Assembly (NCBI GenBank): GCA_002449955.1
Contig: DJYD01000044.1
Span: 1-17,652, forward strand
DNA: 17,652 nt
Reading direction: 5' to 3'
DNA from: Lachnospiraceae bacterium UBA6987
GTDB lineage: Bacteria > Bacillota > Clostridia > Lachnospirales > Lachnospiraceae
Part shown: positions 1-6,292 of the stretch, one piece after another
Layout of the letters: each line of letters starts with the position of its first letter
Numbering within the stretch: position 1 is the stretch's first letter
Notes under the pieces: generated by a model
What the model was told of the DNA's origin: nothing
Databases searched by the model: none
What the model saw: only the letters and a program-made list of their open reading frames with translations
Program-made: the position numbers and the translations under genes

Positions 1-657
1 AACCTGCACAAGACCTTCTCGACGCCCCATGGCGGCGGCGGTCCGGGTTCGGGCCCCGTGGGCTGCAAGGCGTTCCTCTCACGGTATCTGCCCGGCCCCA
101 TCGTGCGCAAGGGCGAGCAGGGCTACGAGCTCTTCAAACCCGAGAAGAGCGTCGGGCGCGTGCGCAGCTTCCACGGCAACTTCCTCGTGGTCGTCCGCGC
201 GCTGACCTACATCACGATGCTCGGCGCCGAGGGGCTGCCCGAGGCGTCCGCGCATGCGGTGCTCAACGCCAACTATCTCATGAAGCGACTCGAGGGCAAC
301 TGGTTCGTGCCGTACGGCGAGCGCTGCATGCACGAGTTCGTCATCGACGCGGGGCCGCTCAAGGCTGAGACGGGTGTCTCGGCGATGGACGTCGCCAAAC
401 GCATGCTCGACTTCGGCATCCATCCGCCCACCATGTACTTCCCGCTCATCGTGCACGAAGCCCTCATGCTGGAACCGACGGAGACGGAGAGCAAGGCAAC
501 GCTTGACGAGGCCGCGGAGATCTTCCGCGCGCTGTACAAGCAGGGCTTCGAGGACCCGGAGACCATGAAGACCGCGCCGCACAAGGCAAAGATAGGCAGA
601 CCGGACGAGGTTCGCGCTGCAAGGAATCCGGTGCTTCGGTGGAAGCAGGAAGAATGA
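1..657 (+). CDS. gcvPB: Glycine dehydrogenase (decarboxylating) subunit 2, C-terminal part
   Basis: This is the 3' part of a gene that starts left of the window; 218 residues remain. The P-protein of the glycine cleavage system decarboxylates glycine and passes the aminomethyl group to lipoylated GcvH in the cytoplasm. The first residues read NLHKTF followed by TPHGGGGPGSGPVG, the family's PLP-binding segment; the lysine at visible residue 4 is the expected Schiff-base lysine. The Gly-rich loop and the C-terminal stretch (HEFVIDAG, then DFGIHPPTMYFP) are also typical, and the Clostridia split form (GcvPA plus GcvPB) fits this C-terminal length. Codon use is odd: visible Phe codons are all TTC, Glu is mainly GAG, and CTC exceeds CTG for Leu, unlike the next genes. 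The gene stops at TGA 655-657 and is followed by a structured intergenic element rather than a U-tract terminator. Identification is firm; the transfer idea is only inference. Confidence 0.95.
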   Translation, partial: NLHKTFSTPHGGGGPGSGPVGCKAFLSRYLPGPIVRKGEQGYELFKPEKSVGRVRSFHGNFLVVVRALTYITMLGAEGLPEASAHAVLNANYLMKRLEGNWFVPYGERCMHEFVIDAGPLKAETGVSAMDVAKRMLDFGIHPPTMYFPLIVHEALMLEPTETESKATLDEAAEIFRALYKQGFEDPETMKTAPHKAKIGRPDEVRAARNPVLRWKQEE

Positions 658-667
658 TTTGATAAAC

Positions 668-824
668 ATACAAATATAAGATCCCGGAAACAAAGCATTT
701 GGGGGAAGAACCGGCGAACGCGAGCACATGTCTTTCGAAGCGACTTTTATCGGAGCTGAGAAAGATCTGTGCGAGCAAGGAGCCGAAAGTCCCCGCCTCT
801 GTTTTGCTTCCGGGATCTTTGTAT
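668..824 (+). ncRNA. Candidate structured RNA (unassigned), downstream of gcvPB
   Basis: A closing stem pairs 679-697 with 800-818 (about 17 Watson-Crick pairs, one G-U, one mismatch). It may extend outward by pairing 668-674 with 818-824. Inside it, 701-704 pairs with 791-794 and 712-715 with 782-785. An apical rod pairs 724-744 with 752-772, leaving a 7-base loop (TTTTATC). The rod and the junction below it carry tandem G-A steps: 737-738 against 758-759, 742-743 against 753-754, 722-723 against 773-774, and 716-717 against 780-781. Tandem sheared G-A pairs are an RNA feature and would be tandem C-U on the other strand, so the plus strand is favoured. No riboswitch or known RNA class is recognised and no clear promoter is seen at its 5' end, so it may be the 3' UTR of the gcv operon. 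A transposon-derived inverted repeat is the main alternative. Confidence 0.5.
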
Positions 825-841
825 TCAGCGGGCACACTGAA

Positions 842-870
842 TTGACCGCATAATCATCCTGCGCTATAAT
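842..870 (+). promoter_or_regulatory. Sigma-A type promoter for the DUF5058 gene pair
   Basis: TTGACC at 842-847 (5/6 to consensus) and TATAAT at 865-870 (6/6) are separated by exactly 17 bases. Transcription would start near 877, giving a leader of about 25 bases with an AAAGGAGG ribosome binding site at 885-892, eight bases before the ATG at 901. The promoter lies downstream of the structured element at 668-824, so that element is not part of this mRNA leader. Confidence 0.85.
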
Positions 871-900
871 CGCTTTATCATCCGAAAGGAGGATCCTTCG

Positions 901-1647
901 ATGCTGAAAACACTGAACAGTCCGACTATGTACCTGATCTGCGGCGCGATCGTTTTGTTCGTCGCCGGAGTCTGCGTGTTCTTTATGGTCCGCGCCTGGC
1001 GCGCGGGGCTTGCCATCGGCATGGACCGGGCAAAGATGAAGCGCACCATCACGGCGAGCGCCACCTTTTCCGTGCTGCCGAGCCTTGGCATCCTGCTTGG
1101 CGTTATCGCGCTTTCCGGCGCCCTCGGAACGCCGCTACCCTGGCTCAGACTCTCCGTGATCGGCGCCCTGCACTACGAAACGCAGGTGGCTGAAGCCGCA
1201 GCGGAAGCGGCAGGGCTGTCAGGCCTGTCTGCTTCTGAAATGACGCCGCAGGCCTTCGTGACCATTGCCTTCCTCATGGCGGTCTGCATCATGTGGGGCA
1301 TGGTCTTTTCGGTGTTTTTCAACAAGAAATACCTGAAGAAGCTCGGCGCAGGCGGCAAGGCGGGCGCCGGGAAAGGCGGCTTCGGCGATATGGCCATGAC
1401 CGCCATGTTCATCGGCCTTGTCTCGGCGTATATCGGCAGCTATATCGGAGGTTTTGTTTCCGGTGAAGGGCTTTTTACCTTTAAGGGAAGCCTTATTCCT
1501 CTGCTGGTGGCCGGCGTTTCGGCTGCCGTGATGGCCGTCTTTATCTGGATCGAAGAAAAGAAGAAGGCCGAGTGGGTGGAAGGCTTTGCCCTTGCTGCCA
1601 GCATGCTGGCCGGTATGGCGGCTGCCGCGATAGCAGCGGCACTGTAA
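901..1647 (+). CDS. DUF5058 family membrane protein
   Basis: This 248-residue integral membrane protein resembles the DUF5058 family, whose function is not established. About six hydrophobic segments can be read at roughly residues 10-30, 55-75, 118-140, 165-185, 197-217 and 228-247. The N-terminal segment is followed by a basic stretch (RAWRAG, then KMKR), typical of a cytoplasmic loop, and a Gly/Lys-rich linker lies near 146-161. The ATG at 901 has a strong AAAGGAGG site eight bases upstream and a near-perfect promoter. The next gene starts 13 bases after the stop and its ribosome binding site overlaps this stop codon, so the two are almost certainly co-transcribed and probably work together, for instance as two parts of a transporter. 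That role is inference. No enzyme motif is visible. Confidence 0.8.
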   Translation: MLKTLNSPTMYLICGAIVLFVAGVCVFFMVRAWRAGLAIGMDRAKMKRTITASATFSVLPSLGILLGVIALSGALGTPLPWLRLSVIGALHYETQVAEAAAEAAGLSGLSASEMTPQAFVTIAFLMAVCIMWGMVFSVFFNKKYLKKLGAGGKAGAGKGGFGDMAMTAMFIGLVSAYIGSYIGGFVSGEGLFTFKGSLIPLLVAGVSAAVMAVFIWIEEKKKAEWVEGFALAASMLAGMAAAAIAAAL

Positions 1648-1660
1648 AGGAGGTGCGAAG

Positions 1661-2359
1661 ATGGAAGAGAAAAGAAATGTTATGACAGAAGAGCAAAAAG
1701 CAGCCGTCTTTGATGCCTATAATAACCGCACGCATGTGATCGGCCGCATCGTCTGCATCATCACGCTTATCCTGCTCACGGGAGCGCCCTTTGTCATGGG
1801 CGCCTTCCTCGGCGCCATGCCTGATTTCAGAGCTGTCGGGAAGGGATTCCTTTCGATCGGCATCGTCTACTTTGTCAGCTGCATCGCGGAATTCCTGGTC
1901 TACACGCCCATGCTCGGCGCCGGCGGGACCTATCTTGCCTTTATCACCGGGAACCTCATCAACATGAAGATCCCCTGCGCCATGAACGCAAGGGATATCG
2001 TCGGAGCAAAGACCGGCACCGCGGAAAACGAGATCATTTCCACGTTGTCGATCGCGACGTCTTCCCTGGTCACCATTCTGGTGCTGGCGGCGGGCGTTGC
2101 CCTGCTGATCCCGCTGCAGCCGGTCCTGAGCAGCCCGGTGCTGCAGCCGGCCTTTGACCAGGTCGTCCCCGCTCTCTTCGGCGCCATGGCGTATAAATAC
2201 TACCGGAAGAACATCGGTACGGCCATCTGGCCGCTGCTTGTCATGAGCATTCTGTTTATGCTGGTGCCGAGCCTCACCGGCTCTACGAGCTTCATGATCA
2301 TCCCGAGCGGCGCCATCGCGATACTGATCGCCTGGTTGAAATACAAAAAAGCAAAATGA
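1661..2359 (+). CDS. Polytopic membrane protein of unknown function, partner of the DUF5058 protein
   Basis: This 232-residue protein has a polar N-terminus (about 25 residues) and then hydrophobic segments near 27-50, 61-83, 88-102, 133-153, 166-180, 185-204 and 209-227. I do not recognise a named family. A conserved-looking stretch near residues 86-120 (GAGGTYLAFITGN, then MKIPCAMNARDIVG) holds Gly, Asn, Pro and Cys within or next to the membrane, as in transporter substrate sites; this is inference only. The protein ends in a basic tail (KYKKAK), suggesting a cytoplasmic C-terminus. The ribosome binding site AAAGGAGGT overlaps the stop of the upstream gene, showing translational linkage. 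The gene is followed by a 374-base non-coding region with a strong terminator. Confidence 0.75.
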   Translation: MEEKRNVMTEEQKAAVFDAYNNRTHVIGRIVCIITLILLTGAPFVMGAFLGAMPDFRAVGKGFLSIGIVYFVSCIAEFLVYTPMLGAGGTYLAFITGNLINMKIPCAMNARDIVGAKTGTAENEIISTLSIATSSLVTILVLAAGVALLIPLQPVLSSPVLQPAFDQVVPALFGAMAYKYYRKNIGTAIWPLLVMSILFMLVPSLTGSTSFMIIPSGAIAILIAWLKYKKAK

Positions 2360-2733
2360 AAGAAGGCCCGGAAACTGCTGCGACAGGAGAATAAGGCGAA
2401 AAAAATGCAACAGCTCCGTATGAGCTGCCGTGAGAAAGAAAAAGAGGCGCGCTGCAGGTGACAGGCAGCGTGCCTCTTTTCCATATAAAATGTCCCCGTT
2501 CCCTCCCTCGCCGCCGGCCGGCGATACGGTAGTAAGCGTACGCGATAAAAAGTGCGCCTGTAACAATACTGGGCGTCACGATAAGATTTGAAATGCGCCC
2601 CGCATTTCTCCAGGTGCGGCTCATTCTCAACCGCTGAGATCTCGCCCGCTCCGGCGGTTACCGACAAGATAGTCATTTGTGATCAGACTTCATCCGTCAC
2701 GCTGCGCGTGACACTTTCTTCTGAAGGGGAAGG
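2360..2733. other. Non-coding region between convergent genes
   Basis: This 374-base gap lies between the plus-strand membrane gene and the minus-strand DIP1984 gene. It contains a small hairpin (2411-2416 with 2422-2427), the strong terminator at 2439-2480, an inverted repeat at 2629-2634/2654-2659, and a 7-bp hairpin with a 3-base loop (2696-2702 with 2706-2712). The last lies just past the DIP1984 stop but lacks a U-tract in that gene's direction. I see no convincing gene: open frames here run through the terminator stem and have no good ribosome binding site. The minus-strand transcript would carry a 3' UTR of about 250 bases if it ends at 2439. Confidence 0.6.
2439..2480. terminator. Bidirectional intrinsic terminator
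   Basis: Bases 2440-2455 pair with 2465-2480 over 16 positions with one G-U and no mismatch; the loop is 9 bases. The plus strand has an A-run before the stem and four T after it. Read on the minus strand, the stem is followed by a long T-rich run, so it should be strongest for the DIP1984 transcript. It would serve both convergent operons. Confidence 0.85.
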
Positions 2734-3189
2734 CTATTCGATCAGATCCGTGGTCCAGTTCAGCTCCTGGATCTTTTCATCAAGTTCGCGTAATTCCTTG
2801 GAGAGGTCATCGACCTGCTTCTGGAGCTTTGCCACAGGCACGGTGCTCTTGATCACGATCTCGCTGCGCGAATAGCGGTCGACGGTGGCGCTCGCGTTGT
2901 CAAGGAAGCTGCGCATGAGCGACAAGCGCTGCTTCAGCATATCTCTGTGGGCAAGCAGTGCGGTGAGGCTTGTGCCGTCTGAAAGTGTGCGGCTGTTGGT
3001 CAGATTGATGCCGGAAATGAGCGCCTCGAGGCGTGCGCAGACGGCTTCCATCTCCTTCAGCAGCGCTGCCGGATCTTCAGCCGGCTTCTGACCTTCCTGG
3101 ACCTTGGCGTTATTGTTCAGCCGGATCTGGATCTGCGCCAGGCGCTTCTGCAGATCGGCCCGTTCCGATAAGGCATTGGCAAGTTTCAT
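2734..3189 (-). CDS. DIP1984 family protein
   Basis: This 151-residue, highly charged, helical protein resembles the DIP1984 family of small bacterial proteins of unknown function. Family-like features are the N-terminal MKLANALSERADLQKRLAQI, then NNAKVQEG and AEDP near residues 25-40, and a central NxTNS with TLSDG followed by LTALLAHRDMLKQRL. The C-terminal third (about residues 115-148) is a predicted coiled coil with heptad-like Leu spacing. The start is ATG at 3189 with GGAGGT six bases upstream (plus-strand 3194-3199); an open frame further upstream has no such site and low-complexity content. No signal peptide or membrane segment is seen. The gene stands alone on the minus strand, divergent from nudC and convergent with the membrane pair. 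Confidence 0.85.
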   Translation of the reverse strand: MKLANALSERADLQKRLAQIQIRLNNNAKVQEGQKPAEDPAALLKEMEAVCARLEALISGINLTNSRTLSDGTSLTALLAHRDMLKQRLSLMRSFLDNASATVDRYSRSEIVIKSTVPVAKLQKQVDDLSKELRELDEKIQELNWTTDLIE

Positions 3190-3234
3190 ATCTACCTCCG
3201 TCATCCACCCGGGGGCGGTTTGTTTTCTGCCTGC

Positions 3235-3240
3235 AGTATA
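3235..3240 (-). promoter_or_regulatory. Possible -10 box for the DIP1984 gene
   Basis: The minus strand reads TATACT here (5/6 to TATAAT). The -35 region about 17 bases upstream is poor (TTTCTT), so this is a weak or activator-dependent promoter at best. A start near 3228 would give a leader of about 40 bases. Confidence 0.4.
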
Positions 3241-3270
3241 GCGCAGACGGCGCGGAAAAGAAAGAGAAAC

Positions 3271-3299
3271 TTGACTTTTGCCCTCCCGCGGATTACCAT
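3271..3299 (+). promoter_or_regulatory. Promoter for nudC-hslO operon
   Basis: TTGACT at 3271-3276 (5/6) and TACCAT at 3294-3299 (4/6) are separated by 17 bases. Transcription would begin near 3306, leaving a leader of about 20 bases that contains the ribosome binding site AAAGGAGA (3313-3320). Confidence 0.6.
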
Positions 3300-3326
3300 C
3301 AAGGCATCGAAAAAAGGAGAGACACC

Positions 3327-4154
3327 ATGATCCAGGATATTGCACCACATGTTTATGATAATGCCTTTGCGCATAGGAGAGAAGCCAGACCTGAAGATGC
3401 CGTGTTTATCACCCGGAAAGGGAAGGAAGTCCTGATTCGCGAGGAAGCAAACGGCTTTCGCTTCCCTACCGTGGCAGAGACGGAGGGGATGCCCTTATAC
3501 TTTGCCTTTCTGATTGACGAAACGGCCTTCTTTATCGGTGATGAGGAGAAGGAAATGGAGGGCTTCCGCTACGCAAAGCTTCCCGAATTCCGGAATAAGG
3601 ATCCGCAGTATCTGTCGTTTGCGGCGGTTACGGGACTGCAGCTTGTCCGCTGGAGAAAAACGCAGGTATACTGCGGCGCCTGCGGTACAAAGCTGGAACC
3701 CAGCACCTGGGAGCGGGCCTATGTCTGCCCGAAATGCGGACAGATTAATTATCCGAGACTGAATCCGGCTGTCATCGTTGCGGTTACGCACAATGACAAG
3801 ATCCTGGTGACGACTTACTCCGACCGTCCCAGCAAGGGCATGGCCTGCATTGCGGGCTTTGCAGAGATCGGCGAGACGATCGAGGAATGCGTGCACCGCG
3901 AGGTTTTCGAGGAGACCGGCCTGAAGGTGAAGAACCTTCGTTTCTACAAGAGCCAGCCCTGGTCCTTTACCGATACGCTGCTGTTCGGCTTCTACTGCGA
4001 CCTGGACGGCGATGACGAGACCGTGCATGTGGATCCGACCGAACTGAAGGAAGGGCACTGGCTGCGGCGCGACGAGATTCCGAACCGCAGCGGAGAAGCC
4101 AGCCTGACTGCCGAGATGCAGGAAATGTTCCGCCTCGGGAAAGAAGTAAAATGA
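3327..4154 (+). CDS. nudC: NAD(H) pyrophosphatase / RNA NAD-decapping Nudix hydrolase
   Basis: This 275-residue NudC-type Nudix enzyme hydrolyses NADH to NMNH and AMP; the family also removes NAD caps from RNA in E. coli. A zinc ribbon is seen at Cys116/Cys119 and Cys134/Cys137. A complete Nudix box spans residues 177-199 (GFAEIGE ... REVFEETGL), with the catalytic Glu cluster intact. Past the box, the NADH-specificity motif normally written SQPWPFPxS appears as SQPWSFTDT, a variant. The start is ATG 3327 with AAAGGAGA seven bases upstream; a longer frame upstream would overlap the promoter region. The stop overlaps the hslO start (ATGA at 4151), so the two genes are translationally coupled. 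Family assignment is firm; substrate preference is inferred. Confidence 0.93.
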   Translation: MIQDIAPHVYDNAFAHRREARPEDAVFITRKGKEVLIREEANGFRFPTVAETEGMPLYFAFLIDETAFFIGDEEKEMEGFRYAKLPEFRNKDPQYLSFAAVTGLQLVRWRKTQVYCGACGTKLEPSTWERAYVCPKCGQINYPRLNPAVIVAVTHNDKILVTTYSDRPSKGMACIAGFAEIGETIEECVHREVFEETGLKVKNLRFYKSQPWSFTDTLLFGFYCDLDGDDETVHVDPTELKEGHWLRRDEIPNRSGEASLTAEMQEMFRLGKEVK

Positions 4155-5113
4155 AAGGAACAATGACAGAATATATGAACAGAGAAAACTACGTTGTCAG
4201 TGCGATAGCGGCAGAAGGGAATATCCGCGCGTTTGCCGCAACGACAAGAGGCATAGTGGAGGAAGCGAGAGCGCGCCATGATACGAGCCCGGTCGTGACC
4301 GCCGCCCTGGGGCGCCTGATGACCGGTGCCGCCATGATGGGCGTGCAGATGAAAGAGGCGGCCGGAAAGCTGACCCTGACCATCAAAGGAGACGGCCCGG
4401 TACAGTCGCTCACGGTCGTAGCCGATGCGGAAGGCGACGTCAAGGGCTATGCAGCGGAGCCGCAGGCCATCGCTCACTCCACAAACGGAAAGCTGAACGT
4501 GAAGGGCGTCGTCGGAAAGGGCTCGCTTACGGTCGTCAAGGACATCGGCCTGAAGGAACCGTATGTGGGCACCTGCGAGCTCGTGAGCGGGGAGATCGCG
4601 GAAGACCTCACCTACTACTATGCAGTATCCGAGCAGACGCCTACCGTCATGGCGCTCGGCGTCCTCATGAATAAAGACAACACCGTGCGACAGGCCGGCG
4701 GTTTCATGATCCAGCTGATGCCCGGCGCTTCCGATGAGCTTGCGGCGGAGCTTGAAAATATCGTGCTCGCGCTGCCACCGATCACCTCCATGCTGGACGA
4801 GAACGAAAAGCCCGAGGAGATCCTCGAGGATATTTTGTCCCATTTCGGCTATGAGGAACTGGAAAAGAAGCCGGTCCGCTTCCGCTGTGACTGCAGCCGG
4901 GATAAGATCGCCCTGGCCCTCGCCGGCCTGAACAAGTACGACCTTCTGGACCTGATGGTCTCGCAGAAGGAAGTGGAGGTCAAATGCGACTACTGCGGAA
5001 ACACCTACCTGTTCGGACGGGAAGAACTGAAGGGCTTGTATAAGAAATTTCACCGGGCGGGAAAAGATGAGCGAAAAGAAGAAAACAAAACCGAGGAAAA
5101 CGGAGAGCAGTAA
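4151..5113 (+). CDS. hslO: Hsp33 redox-regulated chaperone
   Basis: Hsp33 (about 320 residues here) is a cytoplasmic holdase that unfolds and activates when oxidants release its zinc. The C-terminal zinc site is present as C246-x-C248 and C279-x2-C282, the family's CxC/CxxC pattern. The N-terminal domain (VVSAIAAEGNIRAFAATT, then LTLTIKGDGP near residue 75) is typical. The start chosen is ATG 4151, in the ATGA overlap with nudC. ATG 4163 and 4175 are in frame and match the usual family N-terminus slightly better, but the possible site AAAGGA sits only three bases before 4163. The last 47 bases overlap the next gene. Operon company with NudC fits an oxidative or NAD-related stress response. 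Confidence 0.95.
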   Translation: MKGTMTEYMNRENYVVSAIAAEGNIRAFAATTRGIVEEARARHDTSPVVTAALGRLMTGAAMMGVQMKEAAGKLTLTIKGDGPVQSLTVVADAEGDVKGYAAEPQAIAHSTNGKLNVKGVVGKGSLTVVKDIGLKEPYVGTCELVSGEIAEDLTYYYAVSEQTPTVMALGVLMNKDNTVRQAGGFMIQLMPGASDELAAELENIVLALPPITSMLDENEKPEEILEDILSHFGYEELEKKPVRFRCDCSRDKIALALAGLNKYDLLDLMVSQKEVEVKCDYCGNTYLFGREELKGLYKKFHRAGKDERKEENKTEENGEQ

Positions 5114-6227
5114 GAAAAAAGAGCGGAAGGCTCCGGAAAAGCCGGTGCCTGCGTACATCCTTGTGCTTCACTTTCTGCTGGCCCTGATCCCCGGGGCGGC
5201 AGCTTTTGCCCTGCTTAAATATTCGGAGAGCCACAAGGACTTCTCCGAGTGGTTCGCGCTGCATGTGCAGCCCCTCTGGCAGGGCTCCATGGGACGCCTT
5301 ACTTCGGTCTTTCCCTTCTCGGTCAATGAGATCGTGATCTACATCGCGGTCATCGCTGCCGTGTACTTCCTCGTCCGCGATATCACAAGGCTGTATAAGG
5401 GTACGTCAAAGCGGCTGTGGCTGTACAGATGGTCACAGACCGCGGTGCTCATCGGGGGGATTCTTTTTCTTATGTCCACAGTCGGCAGCGGCGTCAACTT
5501 TTCACGTTATACCTTCGCGGAAAAGAGCGGCCTTTCGACGGCCGGCGGAACGGTGGAAGAGCTTGAGGCGCTCTGCCGGGAGATGGTGGCCGGCGTCAAC
5601 CGCTATGTGGATCTGGTGGAACGGGATGAAGACGGGTGCTGCGTCGCTTCCGATACGCTGCCTGAGGATGCCCGGACTGCCATGAAAAAACTGGCGGAAA
5701 CCTATGACTTCATGGATGTCTACTACCCGCGGCCCAAGGCGATCCTGTGGTCCGAAGCGATGTCGCACATGAATTTCACCGGGATCTATTCCCCCTTCAC
5801 CGGGGAGAGCCAGTTCAATGCGAACGCGCCGGATTACGGAAAGCCCCATACTCTCTGTCATGAGCTCGGCCATGCCGCCGGCTTTGAGCGCGAGGACGAG
5901 GCAAACTTCATCGGCTTCCTCGCCTGCCTCGGCTCGGGCGATGATACCTTTGCCTACAGCGGATATCTGCTCGGCTATATTTATGCAACAAATGCGCTTT
6001 ATAGTGCCGACTACGACCGCTTCGTGGAGGCACGGAAAGGCCTTGACCCGAAGGCAAGCCACGATCTGGACGTGAATACCGAATACTGGAGCAGATACAA
6101 AGGCAAGGTCGCCGAGGTTTCGGAACACATCAACAACAGCACGCTGGAATTTCACGGTGTTGAAGACGGCGTGAGAAGCTACGGCCGGGTGGTCGATCTG
6201 ATGATCGCCTGGTACCGCGAAAGGTGA
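5067..6227 (+). CDS. DUF3810 family membrane protein with HExxH metallopeptidase motif
   Basis: This 386-residue protein has a strongly basic cytoplasmic N-terminus (residues 1-25). Three hydrophobic segments follow (about 29-50, 88-103, 124-140), then a large soluble domain. The domain contains HELGH at 265-269 followed by AAGFEREDEANF, the zincin signature with Glu/Asp residues nearby that could supply the third ligand. It resembles the DUF3810 family, annotated as putative zinc peptidases; no substrate is known. Topology predicts the catalytic domain outside the membrane. The ATG at 5067 lies 47 bases inside hslO, with a weak GGGCGGG upstream, so translation probably depends on coupling to hslO. 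It is followed after 65 bases by the AEC transporter gene. Protease activity is inferred from the motif. Confidence 0.85.
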   Translation: MSEKKKTKPRKTESSKKKERKAPEKPVPAYILVLHFLLALIPGAAAFALLKYSESHKDFSEWFALHVQPLWQGSMGRLTSVFPFSVNEIVIYIAVIAAVYFLVRDITRLYKGTSKRLWLYRWSQTAVLIGGILFLMSTVGSGVNFSRYTFAEKSGLSTAGGTVEELEALCREMVAGVNRYVDLVERDEDGCCVASDTLPEDARTAMKKLAETYDFMDVYYPRPKAILWSEAMSHMNFTGIYSPFTGESQFNANAPDYGKPHTLCHELGHAAGFEREDEANFIGFLACLGSGDDTFAYSGYLLGYIYATNALYSADYDRFVEARKGLDPKASHDLDVNTEYWSRYKGKVAEVSEHINNSTLEFHGVEDGVRSYGRVVDLMIAWYRER

Positions 6228-6292
6228 AAACGAAAGAGGCAGGAGGCCTGTACTGAGACCGTTTGACGGCAAATCAGGCCGGGAGGAACACG

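Noticed and set aside
668..824. Reading the inverted repeat after gcvPB as a simple intrinsic terminator
   Set aside because: There is no U-tract after the 3' arm, the enclosed sequence is over 100 bases, and it is itself highly paired.
668..824. Glycine riboswitch, because of the adjacent gcvPB gene
   Set aside because: It lies downstream of gcvPB, ends before the next promoter, and lacks the conserved tandem glycine-aptamer core sequences.
1541..2566. Long minus-strand open frame (341 codons) opposite the second membrane gene
   Set aside because: Its translation is Arg/Asp/His-rich and repeat-like, as expected from the complement of a membrane-protein gene, and it crosses the terminator.
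2298..2630. Minus-strand open frame starting MRMSRTWRN with a short hydrophobic stretch
   Set aside because: It runs straight through the strong terminator stem at 2439-2480 and into the 3' end of the membrane-protein gene, and it lacks a convincing ribosome binding site.
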